Positions 34,010 to 43,319 of a stretch of DNA of 64,000 bases are shown one piece after another. Location of the stretch: assembly GCA_949879795.1 (NCBI GenBank), contig CATLBR010000003.1:1-64000 (forward strand), given 5' to 3'. How positions within the stretch are numbered: the stretch's first letter is position 1; every line of letters starts with the position of its first letter. The position numbers were made by a program, and so were the translations under genes. Origin of the DNA: an uncultured Hungatella sp. GTDB taxonomy: Bacteria; Bacillota; Clostridia; Lachnospirales; Lachnospiraceae. The notes under the pieces were generated by a model, which was not told where the DNA came from, made no database searches, and was given only the letters and a program-made list of their open reading frames with translations.

Positions 34010-34840
34010 TTACCTTGTCAGTTTCTCTGCTGCCTCATCAAGCCAGTTTTTTTCCGCATATTCAATGGTTCCCTCATCTACCATGCGGGCAGTCTCAGGG
34101 TCAATGGGAATTCTGGCAAGTACCTCCAGACCGTATTCATCGGCAATCTCCTGTACATGGCTTTCCCCGAAGACTGCGATCTCCCTGCCGCAGTCGGGAC
34201 ACCTGAGATAGCTCATGTTTTCCACAATACCCAGAATCGGAATATCCATTTTTCTGGCCATATTCACGGCTTTTCCCACGATCATGGAAACCAGTTCCTG
34301 GGGGGACGTGACGATGACGATCCCGTCTACAGGGAGAGATTGGAACACGGTGAGAGGAACGTCGCCTGTCCCCGGCGGCATATCCACAAACATATAGTCG
34401 ATGTCTTTCCACAGAGTCTCGTTCCAGAACTGTTTCACTGCTCCTGCGATCACCGGACCTCTCCAGATCACCGGGTCGCTCTCGTTGTCAAGGAGAAGAT
34501 TGGCAGACATAATCTGGATTCCCGTACTGCTGGTGGCAGGAACCATCAGCTTATCCTCGGTCAGCCCGATATCGCAGGAGATGCCGAAAGCCTTGGGAAT
34601 CGATGGCCCCGTGATATCGGCATCAAGGATAGCTGTCCGATATCCTTTGCTGTTCATCTTAACCGCCAACAGGGATGTCACCAGTGATTTGCCGACACCG
34701 CCTTTTCCGCTGACTACCCCGATCACCTTTTTCACAGAACTGGCAGGATTCAGCGCCTCAAGAAAACTGGTCTGTTCTTCTGTCCTGCTGCTGCAGTTCT
34801 CCCCACAGCTGCTGCAGTCATGAGTACAATTCTCACTCAT
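34010..34840 (-). CDS. Mrp/NBP35-family Fe-S cluster carrier ATPase
   Basis: A 276-residue P-loop ATPase. The N-terminal 20 residues hold four cysteines (C5, C9, C12, C16) as in NBP35-type carriers. Walker A is the deviant GKGGVGKS, followed by DADITGPSIP and the switch MFVDMPPGTGDVP. A second Cys pair, RCPDCG, sits in the MSYLRCPDCGREIAVFG segment, the usual bridging-cluster site. These proteins carry Fe-S clusters to target enzymes. It has its own promoter and precedes the alarmone synthetase gene by 15 bases. Confidence 0.93.
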   Translation of the reverse strand: MSENCTHDCSSCGENCSSRTEEQTSFLEALNPASSVKKVIGVVSGKGGVGKSLVTSLLAVKMNSKGYRTAILDADITGPSIPKAFGISCDIGLTEDKLMVPATSSTGIQIMSANLLLDNESDPVIWRGPVIAGAVKQFWNETLWKDIDYMFVDMPPGTGDVPLTVFQSLPVDGIVIVTSPQELVSMIVGKAVNMARKMDIPILGIVENMSYLRCPDCGREIAVFGESHVQEIADEYGLEVLARIPIDPETARMVDEGTIEYAEKNWLDEAAEKLTR

Positions 34841-34890
34841 AGTTTTCGTAACCTCCTCATACTTCTAGTAATAAATAGTGCGTACTGTCC

Positions 34891-34919
34891 ATTATAGAAC
34901 AGTTTACAGGAAAAGTCCA
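34891..34919 (-). promoter_or_regulatory. Promoter of mrp and the alarmone synthetase
   Basis: A perfect TATAAT on the minus strand with TGGACT (four of six matches) 17 bases upstream, about 45 bases in front of the mrp ATG. The rest of this roughly 220-base gap shows nothing clear. Confidence 0.55.
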
Positions 34920-35063
34920 GATGTTACCGTATTTTATATCCGGCAGTGTATTTTGATCGTTACTGTTCACACCATGACTAATCACCTCGCTGAATAGCCA
35001 TGGGCCACTACAGTTATGAGGCCAACTTTTAATCTGACATAGAAGTATGACAGGAATTGTTTG

Positions 35064-35621
35064 TTATGCTGATCTCCGTATCATTCTCAGCACCCCGGAC
35101 TGCTCCATAGCCCAGGCCATAGTGTAAAAGAGAAAGGAATTTACAGGCCACATGGCCAGATTCTTGAGCATTCTCATGGGCAGCAGCACAAAGAAGCCCT
35201 TTCCATACATGATGTCCAGCCACAGGGTTCCGAGAATCATGTTGCAGATCACAGACACTGTCAGCTCAGCAGCCAGCACCCTCCAGATAGTCGGTTTCTT
35301 TTTATAGAAGAAACATCCGTAGAGGACTCCAGCCGCCATGGCATTCAAGGTCCATCCCGGAAAAAACGCTCCGGTGGGTTTGATCAGATACTTCAGCACA
35401 TCCAGGGCCCCGCCAAAAAAGCACCCTACAGCTGGGCCGAACAGATAGTAGACAAACTGATTGGCGATGGTGGAGAAACCTATCTTGATAAAATCGCCGA
35501 TCTGAATGGTCAGAGATCCGAGGATCACACTCATGGCGGCAAACATAGCCATGGTGGTGACTGTTCTGACCGATTTCAGCTCATTGTAAGAATCCTGGAA
35601 CAAAGTTGTCAATTTTTTCAT
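35064..35621 (-). CDS. folT: Folate ECF transporter substrate-binding membrane protein
   Basis: A 185-residue S component with six likely spans (for example TTMAMFAAMSVILGSLTIQIG, and the segments around 55-75, 85-105, 115-135 and 155-175). IGFSTIANQFVYYLFGPAVGCFFGGALDVLKYLIKPTG matches FolT rather than other ECF S components. It imports folate with a shared EcfAAT energising module, not in this window. The ATG at 35621 follows AGGAGG by nine bases. The THF riboswitch upstream supports the folate assignment. Confidence 0.93.
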   Translation of the reverse strand: MKKLTTLFQDSYNELKSVRTVTTMAMFAAMSVILGSLTIQIGDFIKIGFSTIANQFVYYLFGPAVGCFFGGALDVLKYLIKPTGAFFPGWTLNAMAAGVLYGCFFYKKKPTIWRVLAAELTVSVICNMILGTLWLDIMYGKGFFVLLPMRMLKNLAMWPVNSFLFYTMAWAMEQSGVLRMIRRSA

Positions 35622-35677
35622 AAAAAATTACCTCCTTTGCAGTTCCTTACCACAACAGGAGATAGTCTTATCCTATT

Positions 35678-35776
35678 GCAGCGGGATGCGGTCTGTGCAC
35701 CGCAAGAAATCTATCTTTTCGTCCGGCTGGCAACTCCCCGTCCAACCGGCACTTAACGCACACGGACCTACTCTGC
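35678..35776 (-). ncRNA. Tetrahydrofolate (THF) riboswitch
   Basis: The minus strand carries THF-class elements in order: GCAGAGTAGG, GCGTTAAGTGCCGG, GGGAGTTGCCAGCCGG, CTTGCGGTGCA and CCGCATCCCGCTGC. The ends pair (GCAG with CTGC) and CCGG/CCGG closes an inner stem. It lies 57 bases from the folT ATG. Downstream, CTCCT (35657-35661) could pair with the AGGAG of the ribosome site (35631-35636), suggesting control of translation. This class senses THF and shuts off folate uptake when folate is plentiful. Confidence 0.88.
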
Positions 35777-35790
35777 TTTATTTTGTTTGA

Positions 35791-35972
35791 TTTAAAAGTC
35801 CTGCCGCCGCTTGCGGGCGCATGCAGGTTTACTTTAAAAAAGTATCACATAGTTTTTCTATTGCGGCATCTCTTGAACAAAAGAAGAGATAGCGGAAGCT
35901 ACCTCCTCCTGTAAGCTCGTTGTCTCCACTTATTTTGGCAGGAGTCCGCCGCTCTTAAAAAAACTACTGCTT
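35791..35972 (-). ncRNA. Structured RNA of about 182 bases before the THF riboswitch, possible 6S RNA
   Basis: A promoter at 35979-36007 predicts a start near 35972. The ends can close by a two-part stem: TTTAAGAG (35959-35952) with CTTTTAAA (35798-35791), then TCCTGCC (35943-35937) with GGCAGGA (35805-35799). Inside are several hairpins, including ATCTCTT/AAGAGAT and a hairpin that ends with CTTTTAAAT like a terminator. Length, long-range closing stem and rod-like interior suit 6S RNA, and 6S lies beside a folate gene in many proteobacteria. I cannot confirm the family by eye. It may be part of the folT leader instead. Confidence 0.45.
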
Positions 35973-35978
35973 GTTTAC

Positions 35979-36007
35979 ATTATATACAATCTTCTTTTAC
36001 AGCGCAA
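35979..36007 (-). promoter_or_regulatory. Sigma-A promoter of the folT leader RNA
   Basis: TTGCGC and a perfect TATAAT on the minus strand are 17 bases apart, starting just past the gltD stop. The resulting leader to folT is about 350 bases. Confidence 0.7.
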
Positions 36008-36037
36008 CCCCCAGTTTTATTTATGACAGCCGCTTTG

Positions 36038-37525
36038 TCATACCAGGTTGGTGTACCCCATCAGGCTTTTATCCACTTCTTTGGCCACCTCTCTGCCCTC
36101 TTTGATGGCCCACACCACCAGGGACTGGCCTCTGCGCATATCTCCGGCGGCGAATACACGGTCGATGTTAGTCTTGTAGGATCCCGGAGAAGTGTTCACG
36201 TTGGTCCTGTCATTGACTTTGACTCCAAACGCGTCGGTCACATACTTCTGGCTTCCCAGAAATCCGGCGGCGATGAGTACCAGATCAGCCGCTACCTCTT
36301 TTTCGCTGCCTTCCACCTGGACTCTCCTGAACTGTCCCGTCTTCGGGTCTTTTCTGGACTCCAGACGCACCAGAACCGCGCTGTGGACCTTTCCGCTTTT
36401 GTCTTTCTTAAACTCCTTCACGGTAGTCTCATAGAGCCGGGGATCTTTTCCAAAAACGGCGGCGGCCTCCTCCTGGCCGTAATCTGTCTTGCAGACCCGG
36501 GGCCACTCCGGCCAGGTGTTGTCCTCAGCTCTCTCGTCCGGCAGCCTGGGCATCATCTCCAGCTGGATTACAGAAGCGCAGCCATGGCGTACAGCGGTTC
36601 CTACACAGTCATTGCCAGTGTCTCCTCCGCCGATGACAATCACATGCTTCCCTTTCGCGGACACATATGTCCCGTCCGACAAGCTGGAATCCAAAAGACT
36701 TTTTGTGGTCATTTTCAGGAAATCGACAGCAAAGTAGATCCCCTCCGCCTCCCTTCCGGGCACCTGGATATCTCTGGGGTTTGAAGCACCGCAGGCCAGA
36801 ATCACGCTGTCAAATTCCTTCAGGAGCCGGGCCGGCTTGCAGTCCTTCCCCACATTTATGCCTGTCTCGAAGATCACGCCCTCCTCTTCCATGACTTTTA
36901 TCTTGCGGTTGACGACCCATTTTTCCAGTTTCATGTTGGGGATTCCGTACATCAGAAGTCCACCCGGACGGTCCTCCCGCTCGAACACGGTGACACTGTG
37001 CCCTCTCTTGTTCAGCTGGTCAGCCGCTGCCAGGCCTGCCGGCCCCGATCCCACCACAGCCACCCGCTTCCCCGTGCGGATGTGGGGTGGTCTCGCCGCC
37101 GCGTTTCCATCGGCGTAGGCTCGCTCGATAACGGCGTACTCGTTCTCCTTGATGGCCACAGGATCTCCGTTCAGGCCGCAGGTACAGGCGGCTTCACAGA
37201 GAGCAGGACACACCCTGGAGGTGAACTCCGGAAAACTGTTGGTTCTCTTCAAACGGTTGTAGGCCTGCGCCCAGTTGTCGGAATATATGAGATCATTCCA
37301 CTCCGGTATCAGGTTATTTAAAGGGCAGCCCGAAACCATCCCTTTCATGATAACACCTGACTGACAGAAGGGAACGCCGCATTCCATACATCTGGCGCCC
37401 TGCTTTTTCTGCTCCGCTTCACTGAGAGGGGTGTGAAACTCGTTAAAATGTTTGATCCTGACTTTGGGCTCCTGGGCCCTGCCGGTTTCTCTCTCATATT
37501 CTAAAAATCCTGTTGGCTTTCCCAT
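36038..37525 (-). CDS. gltD: Glutamate synthase, small (beta) subunit
   Basis: A 495-residue flavoprotein. The N-terminal region has two cysteine groups ([12 protein letters not shown] and [12 protein letters not shown]) for Fe-S clusters. FAD and NADPH dinucleotide folds follow: [17 protein letters not shown] and [22 protein letters not shown], plus the C-terminal [19 protein letters not shown]. It supplies electrons from NAD(P)H to GltB. TAGGAGG, containing the gltB stop codon, is its ribosome site 12 bases upstream. Confidence 0.97.
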   Translation of the reverse strand: MGKPTGFLEYERETGRAQEPKVRIKHFNEFHTPLSEAEQKKQGARCMECGVPFCQSGVIMKGMVSGCPLNNLIPEWNDLIYSDNWAQAYNRLKRTNSFPEFTSRVCPALCEAACTCGLNGDPVAIKENEYAVIERAYADGNAAARPPHIRTGKRVAVVGSGPAGLAAADQLNKRGHSVTVFEREDRPGGLLMYGIPNMKLEKWVVNRKIKVMEEEGVIFETGINVGKDCKPARLLKEFDSVILACGASNPRDIQVPGREAEGIYFAVDFLKMTTKSLLDSSLSDGTYVSAKGKHVIVIGGGDTGNDCVGTAVRHGCASVIQLEMMPRLPDERAEDNTWPEWPRVCKTDYGQEEAAAVFGKDPRLYETTVKEFKKDKSGKVHSAVLVRLESRKDPKTGQFRRVQVEGSEKEVAADLVLIAAGFLGSQKYVTDAFGVKVNDRTNVNTSPGSYKTNIDRVFAAGDMRRGQSLVVWAIKEGREVAKEVDKSLMGYTNLV

Positions 37526-37537
37526 GTTCCCATCCTC

Positions 37538-40500
37538 CTAGAGTTCCCTGGTATTGGCGTAAAATGCCTCGATCTGTGCCTGTTCGCTGCTCAGCCCTTT
37601 TTCTTCCATCTGGACGATCGTGTTCATCATGCGCCGGTAATCATGGGGCATAATCTTTTTGAATCTGGGCAGATATTCACCAAAGTGATCCAGGATCTTC
37701 TTTCCTCTGGGGGAATTGGTGTAAGCTACATGTTCCTGAATCATGGTTTTCAGTTCCAGCACATCATATTTGTTGGACACCTCCTCAAAGGAAACCATCT
37801 CCTTGTTAAGGCGCCGGTACAGGTTGTTATTCTCGTCCAGGACATAGGCGATGCCTCCGCTCATACCTGCGGCAAAATTTTTGCCGGTCACTCCAAGAAC
37901 CACCACACGGCCGCCGGTCATATATTCGCATCCGTGGTCGCCCACACCCTCCACCACGGCCGTGGCGCCGGAATTGCGGACACAGAACCTCTCTCCAGCC
38001 ACGCCGCTTATAAACGCCTTTCCGCTGGTGGCTCCGTAGAGGGCTACATTGCCGATGATGATGTTCTCCTCAGCCTTGAACTTGATGCCCGCTGGAGGAT
38101 AGACTACCAGCTTGCCGCCGGAGAGACCTTTTCCAAAGTAGTCGTTGCTGTCGCCCACCAGTTCCAGCGTCAGCCCTCTGGGGATGAAGGCTCCGAAGCT
38201 CTGTCCACCGCTGCCTTTGCAGCTGATTGTAAAGGTGTCATCAGGAAGTCCCTCCGGGTACATTCGGGTGATCTCGGAACCGAACATGGTTCCCAGAGTC
38301 CGATCCACGTTAGACACGTCCATCTGGATGCCTTTTTTCTGCCCGGAGGACAGGGAGGTCCTCAGCTTTTTGAGAAGAATCTTCTCGTCTGCCGTCTCGT
38401 CCAGTTTGAAATCAAAAGGTTGTTTTTGTCCGTACCCTGCCAGCTTCACATCTGTGCGGGGGCTGCTCAGAATATTGGTCAGATCCACTTTGGCCGCTCT
38501 GCCGGAGACCAGATGTTCCTTTTTCTTCAGGAGATCCGTGCGGCCTACCAGTTGGTCTACGGTGCGGATACCCAGTCCAGCCATATACTCCCTCAGTTCC
38601 TGGGCCACAAACCTCATGAAGTTCACCACATATTCTGGTCTGCCCTTAAAGCGCTTACGCAGTTCCGGATTCTGGGTGGCGATTCCCACCGGGCAGGTGT
38701 CCAGATTGCAGACTCTCATCATCACACAGCCCATAGTCACCAGAGGAGCCGTGGCAAATCCGAATTCCTCCGCCCCTAGCATACAGGCGATGGCTACATC
38801 TCTGCCGGTCATGAGTTTGCCGTCGGTCTCCAGAATCACCTTATCACGAAGTCCGTTCATAATCAGTGTCTGGTGGGCTTCCGCGATGCCGAGCTCCCAG
38901 GGAAGCCCAGCGTTGTAGATAGAGTTTCTGGGGGCCGCCCCTGTTCCGCCGTCGTAGGAGGATACCAGAATTACCTGGGCGCCGGCTTTGGCCACGCCGG
39001 CCGCCACGGTTCCTACCCCGGCCTCGGATACCAGCTTTACGGAGATCCTGGCCTGAGGATTGGAATTTTTCAGGTCAAAGATCAGCTGCGCCAGATCCTC
39101 GATGGAATAGATATCGTGGTGAGGCGGCGGGGAGATCAGGCCCACGCCTGTGGTGGAATGCCTTGTCTTTGCAACCCATGGGTACACCTTTTTGCCCGGC
39201 AGCTGGCCTCCCTCTCCCGGTTTGGCACCCTGGGCCATCTTGATCTGAATCTCCTTGGCACTGACCAGATATCTGGAGGTGACGCCAAAGCGTCCCGAGG
39301 CAACCTGTTTGATGGCCGAACATCTGTTTTTTTCGCCCGGACATGGATTTAAACGCTCCAGACTCTCGCCGCCCTCGCCGCTGTTGGACTTTCCTCCGAT
39401 CATGTTCATGGCGACAGCCAGAGTCTCATGGGCTTCCTGGGAGATAGAGCCGTAGGACATGGCTCCGGTTTTGAAACGCTTGACGATGGAATCCACGCTC
39501 TCCACCTCTTCTATGGGAATTCCGCCTTTATCGTCGTACCGGAAATCCATGAGGCTTCTCAAATTGACAGTCTGTCCTTCCTCATTCAAAGCGTGGGAAT
39601 ACTCTTTGAAGGTTTCGTAATTACCGGTTCTGGCGGCCTCTTGCAGCAGATGGATGGTGAGGGGATTATAGAGGTGTTCCTCCTGCCCCGCCCGCTCCTT
39701 GTGACTGCCTACACTGTCCAGAGTCAGATCCACATCCAGTCCCAGAGGGTCAAAGGCCGCAGAATGAAGGGCGTCCACGTCGCTTGCAATGTCCTCCAGG
39801 GTGATACCTCCCACTCTGCTGACCGTGTTGGTAAAATACCGGTCCACCACCTCCCTGGAGATGCCGATGGCCTCGAAGATCTGCGCCCCCTGATAGGACT
39901 GGACGGTGGAGATTCCCATCTTCGAGGCGATCTTCACAATGCCGTGGAGTACTGCCAGATTGTAATCATTTACCGCCGCATAATAGTCCTTATCAAGCAT
40001 CTTCGTCTCGATAAGATACCGGATTGATTCCTGTGCCAGATAGGGGTTGATGGCACAGGCTCCGTACCCTAGCAGAGTAGCAAAATGATGTACTTCTCTG
40101 GGTTCTCCGCTTTCCAAAATCAGCGCCACGGAGGTTCTCTTCTTGGTCTTCACCAGGTGCTGCTGCAGGGCAGACACTGCCAGCAGAGAGGGGATGGGAA
40201 CATGATTTTCATCGATATCCCTGTCCGACAGGATGATGATGTTCGTCCCCGCCCTGTGGGCCCGGTCAACCTCGAGAAACAGCCGATCGATGGCCTTTTC
40301 CAGGGAGGTATTTTTATAGTACGTAATAGGAATGACTTCTACTTTGAAGCCGGATTTTTTCATGTACTTGATCTTTAAAAGATCTGTGCAGGTGAGAATC
40401 GGATTGTCTACCTGAAGAATTTTGCAGTTCTCCGCCTTCTCCTCCAGCACATTGCCGTCCTGCCCCACAAACACCGTAGTGCTGGTGACAATCTCTTCTC

Positions 40501-42127
40501 TGATGGAGTCGATGGGGGGATTGGTGACCTGGGCAAACATCTGTTTAAAATAGTTGAACAGTGGCTGATGTTTGGACGAGAGCACCGCAAGAGGACTGTC
40601 TGCGCCCATAGCCGAGGCAGGCTCTGCGCCGTTTAAGGCCATAGGCAGAATCATGGTCTTGTACTGTTCATAGGTGTAGCCGTAGGTTTTCTGAAGTCGG
40701 GCCCGCTTTTCCCTGGTCATCGGGGGAACTCCCCTGTTGGGGATAGTCAGTTTTTCCAGCTCCACCAGGTTGGAGTCCAGCCATTGGCCGTAAGGCTTTC
40801 TCCTGGCGTAGGAGAGTTTTAGCTCTTCATCCGTGATGATCTTCCCCTGTCTGGTGTCTACCAGAAGCATTTTTCCCGGTCTCAGACGCTCTTTTTTCAG
40901 AATTCTGGACTGATCCACATCGATGGCGCCCACCTCCGAGGACAAGATTACATAGTCATCGTCAGTGATGTAGTAGCGGGAGGGACGCAAGCCGTTCCGG
41001 TCCAGAACGGCCCCGAGAAGATCCCCATCGCTGAACACGATGGAGGCGGGTCCGTCCCATGGCTCCATCATGGTGGCGTAATAGTGATAGAAATCTTTCA
41101 CCTCCTGGGGCATGGATTTGTCATGACGCCATGGGGCGGGGATCATGATCATCACCGCCAGAGGAAGTTCCATGCCGCTCATCATCATAAACTCGAGGGC
41201 ATTGTCCAGCATGGCGGAATCAGAACCTTCCTGATTGATAATAGGCAGTACTTTATGCATCTCCGATTTAAAAAATTCTGATTCCATAGTCTCTTCCCTG
41301 GCAAGCATCTTGTCCACATTGCCGCGGATGGTGTTAATCTCTCCGTTGTGCACGATGAGCCTGTTGGGATGAGCCCGCATCCAGCTTGGGTTGGTATTGG
41401 TGCTGAAACGGGAGTGAACCGTGGCCAGGGCCGACTCGTAATCGTCATCCTGCAGATCTATGAAAAATCTGCGCAGTTCTTTTACCAGAAACATTCCCTT
41501 GTACACGATGGTACGGCTGCTCAGGGACACTACATAGGTGTTGTCGTTGCTCTGCTCAAACACTCTCCTTGCCACATAGAGCTTGCGGTCAAACTCCAGC
41601 CCCTTTTCCAGACCTGCAGGCTTTTTCACAAAGCCCTGAAGAATACAGGGCATCTTGTCCACCGCCTTCTTTCCGATAAGTTCCGGTCTGGTAGGCACCT
41701 GTCTCCAGCCCAGAAACTTCAGCCCCTCTTTCTCCACGATGATCTCAAACATCTTCATGGCCTGGTTTCTGGCCAGCATATCCTGAGGCAAAAAAAACAT
41801 GCCGACGCCATACTCTCTCTCGTCTCCCAGCTCAATTCCAAGAGGCTTTGTCACCTTCTTGAAAAATTTGTGAGAAATCTGAAGCATGATACCGACACCG
41901 TCGCCAGTCTTACCCTCTCCGTCTTTTCCTGCCCTGTGCTCCAGGTTCTCCACTATGTGAAGCGCCTGTTCCACTGTCTTGTGGGTCTTTACCCCTTTCA
42001 TATTGACGACAGCCCCGATACCGCAGCTGTCGTGTTCAAATCTTGGGTCGTACAGACCCTGGATTCGCTCTGCCATATCCGCCGCTGTCCTATCTTTCCC
42101 GGCAGTCATCTGCTTGTTCTTCTCCAT
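37538..42127 (-). CDS. gltB: Glutamate synthase, large (alpha) subunit
   Basis: A 1529-residue enzyme making two glutamates from glutamine and 2-oxoglutarate. The class II amidotransferase begins at Cys in FEHDSCGIGAVV after a propeptide of about 35 residues. The central domain (VEVIPITYYKNTSLEKAIDRL), the FMN synthase domain (SGEGGES, then KPGEGGQLPGKKV, then GGTGAAPR) and the [3Fe-4S] cysteines (CVMMRVCNLDTCPVG) follow, ending with the GXGXG beta-helix (GGRVVVLGVTGKNFAAGMSGG). The ATG at 42127 has AAAGGA upstream; the ATG 13 codons earlier lacks a site and lies in a hairpin. Operon with gltD. Confidence 0.95.
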   Translation of the reverse strand: MEKNKQMTAGKDRTAADMAERIQGLYDPRFEHDSCGIGAVVNMKGVKTHKTVEQALHIVENLEHRAGKDGEGKTGDGVGIMLQISHKFFKKVTKPLGIELGDEREYGVGMFFLPQDMLARNQAMKMFEIIVEKEGLKFLGWRQVPTRPELIGKKAVDKMPCILQGFVKKPAGLEKGLEFDRKLYVARRVFEQSNDNTYVVSLSSRTIVYKGMFLVKELRRFFIDLQDDDYESALATVHSRFSTNTNPSWMRAHPNRLIVHNGEINTIRGNVDKMLAREETMESEFFKSEMHKVLPIINQEGSDSAMLDNALEFMMMSGMELPLAVMIMIPAPWRHDKSMPQEVKDFYHYYATMMEPWDGPASIVFSDGDLLGAVLDRNGLRPSRYYITDDDYVILSSEVGAIDVDQSRILKKERLRPGKMLLVDTRQGKIITDEELKLSYARRKPYGQWLDSNLVELEKLTIPNRGVPPMTREKRARLQKTYGYTYEQYKTMILPMALNGAEPASAMGADSPLAVLSSKHQPLFNYFKQMFAQVTNPPIDSIREEIVTSTTVFVGQDGNVLEEKAENCKILQVDNPILTCTDLLKIKYMKKSGFKVEVIPITYYKNTSLEKAIDRLFLEVDRAHRAGTNIIILSDRDIDENHVPIPSLLAVSALQQHLVKTKKRTSVALILESGEPREVHHFATLLGYGACAINPYLAQESIRYLIETKMLDKDYYAAVNDYNLAVLHGIVKIASKMGISTVQSYQGAQIFEAIGISREVVDRYFTNTVSRVGGITLEDIASDVDALHSAAFDPLGLDVDLTLDSVGSHKERAGQEEHLYNPLTIHLLQEAARTGNYETFKEYSHALNEEGQTVNLRSLMDFRYDDKGGIPIEEVESVDSIVKRFKTGAMSYGSISQEAHETLAVAMNMIGGKSNSGEGGESLERLNPCPGEKNRCSAIKQVASGRFGVTSRYLVSAKEIQIKMAQGAKPGEGGQLPGKKVYPWVAKTRHSTTGVGLISPPPHHDIYSIEDLAQLIFDLKNSNPQARISVKLVSEAGVGTVAAGVAKAGAQVILVSSYDGGTGAAPRNSIYNAGLPWELGIAEAHQTLIMNGLRDKVILETDGKLMTGRDVAIACMLGAEEFGFATAPLVTMGCVMMRVCNLDTCPVGIATQNPELRKRFKGRPEYVVNFMRFVAQELREYMAGLGIRTVDQLVGRTDLLKKKEHLVSGRAAKVDLTNILSSPRTDVKLAGYGQKQPFDFKLDETADEKILLKKLRTSLSSGQKKGIQMDVSNVDRTLGTMFGSEITRMYPEGLPDDTFTISCKGSGGQSFGAFIPRGLTLELVGDSNDYFGKGLSGGKLVVYPPAGIKFKAEENIIIGNVALYGATSGKAFISGVAGERFCVRNSGATAVVEGVGDHGCEYMTGGRVVVLGVTGKNFAAGMSGGIAYVLDENNNLYRRLNKEMVSFEEVSNKYDVLELKTMIQEHVAYTNSPRGKKILDHFGEYLPRFKKIMPHDYRRMMNTIVQMEEKGLSSEQAQIEAFYANTREL

Positions 42128-42151
42128 ACGCTCATTCCTTTCGGCATTCCT

Positions 42152-42179
42152 ATGTTGCTTGGACATGATAAAGCAACAT
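42152..42179 (-). promoter_or_regulatory. Hairpin at the 5' end of the gltB transcript
   Basis: ATGTTGCTT and AAGCAACAT are perfect 9-base arms around a 10-base loop. The predicted transcript starts near 42182, so this hairpin would form its 5' end. It could stabilise the message, or the DNA palindrome could be an operator just downstream of the start. Confidence 0.45.
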
Positions 42180-42188
42180 TTGCAGATG

Positions 42189-42217
42189 ATGATACTACAT
42201 ATTTGTCGGTTTGTAAA
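42189..42217 (-). promoter_or_regulatory. Promoter of gltBD
   Basis: TTTACA and TATCAT on the minus strand are 17 bases apart. AT-rich sequence upstream, including a T8 run on the minus strand, could act as an UP element. Confidence 0.6.
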
Positions 42218-42285
42218 TAGGTTTTTTTGCTGAATTGTCAGATTATTTGATAATTTAATTTTTTCAAAAAAAATATCTGTCTATT

Positions 42286-42350
42286 AAGAGCCTGCTTCTA
42301 CCCCGTGGTTGGTTTGGATCTTTACACTTCCACAGGTTAAACAGACTCTT
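42286..42350 (-). terminator. Long hairpin after the sugar-kinase operon
   Basis: AAGAGTCTG and CAGGCTCTT pair (one G-U) with an inner CTGTGG/CCACGG stem. It lies 18 bases after the kinase stop. A T8 run follows, but about 12 bases beyond the stem, so termination is plausible, not certain. Confidence 0.45.
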
Positions 42351-42367
42351 ATCAGTCAGATATTGTT

Positions 42368-43309
42368 TTATTGATTGGCTCGATACTCTTCCATAAATGT
42401 CCGTCTGAAGGCATCTGTCTCAGGAATTCTCAGATTCCACAGTGCCTCCACGGCAGCTCCGTAAAGGGGAGGCACTGCTGCGGGAATCAGCTTTGCCTGG
42501 GGCACTGCTTTCACCTGCAGACTTTCGGCCAGCTCCGGAAATGCTCCAAATATTCCTCCGTTTAAGGCGATGGGAATTTCCCCCTCAAAGTACGGCGCCG
42601 CCGCAAAGGTGAACTCCGCCAGACAGTCCACGGTCCAGTCAAAAATCTCACGGCTGACTTTGTCCCCCAGCCGCCGTCCCTCGAACACACAGTGGGCGAA
42701 GGAAGCGATGTAAGGCCGCCCTCCTGCGTAGATGGCAGGAAGATTCTCAGAAGGTCTCACCCCCATCTCTCTGCCGATCAGATCTGTCAGCAAGGTCTTC
42801 TCTCCCCGCCCGTCTGCCTCCCGGATCACCGCCCGAAGGGCCCTCTGCCCCATAGTATAACCGCTTCCGGTGGAATCTAACAGATACCCCCAGCCGCCGA
42901 TGTGCTTGTAGACGCTTCCTGAACGGATGAACAGGGATGCTCCGGTTCCTGCGATCATGCCGCCGCCGTCTTTTCTTCCCAGGGTGGCGGTGATAATACA
43001 CTCTCCGTCATCCCAGATTCTCAAAGCTCCTGCCTCTATCCTGGGGCGTATATAGGCGTCCAGCTGTCCTCGATAGTAGTCGTCTCCTGCGATGCTGCAG
43101 TAGACGGAGGCGGCAGGCTTCCCTCCTGGTATCTTCTCCCCCAGCTTTCGGAGCACAGCCACCGTATTGTCCCCGGCAGCCTGAAGTCCTATATCCATGG
43201 GACCGCCGCCTTTTGTCAGGATATGGCTCAGGATATGCCCCTGCCCGTCGAAAAGTACGGCGTCGCATTTTGTACCTCCGGTGTCCAGCGCCATATAGTA
43301 GTCGTTCAT
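42368..43309 (-). CDS. BadF/BcrA-type sugar kinase (N-acetylglucosamine kinase-like)
   Basis: A 313-residue ASKHA-fold kinase. Phosphate 1 motif is YYMALDTGGTKCDAVLFD, phosphate 2 is GGGMIAGTGASLFIRSG, and a GGWGYLLDSTGSGYTMGQRALRAV stretch with ALNGGIFGAFPEL completes the pattern of GlcNAc-kinase-like BadF proteins. It would phosphorylate a sugar or amino sugar in the cytoplasm. The start at 43309 has AAGGAGG and overlaps the end of the isomerase gene. It is last in the sulfatase-HAD-isomerase-kinase operon. Confidence 0.85.
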   Translation of the reverse strand: MNDYYMALDTGGTKCDAVLFDGQGHILSHILTKGGGPMDIGLQAAGDNTVAVLRKLGEKIPGGKPAASVYCSIAGDDYYRGQLDAYIRPRIEAGALRIWDDGECIITATLGRKDGGGMIAGTGASLFIRSGSVYKHIGGWGYLLDSTGSGYTMGQRALRAVIREADGRGEKTLLTDLIGREMGVRPSENLPAIYAGGRPYIASFAHCVFEGRRLGDKVSREIFDWTVDCLAEFTFAAAPYFEGEIPIALNGGIFGAFPELAESLQVKAVPQAKLIPAAVPPLYGAAVEALWNLRIPETDAFRRTFMEEYRANQ

Positions 43310-43319
43310 CCCTGCCTCC

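Noticed and set aside
36023-36041. ATGACA/TGTCAT hairpin over the gltD stop as a terminator
   Set aside because: Only six base pairs and no T run on the minus strand.
42128-42166. Upstream in-frame ATG of gltB at 42166
   Set aside because: It has no ribosome site and lies within the leader hairpin; the ATG at 42127 has AAAGGA with suitable spacing.
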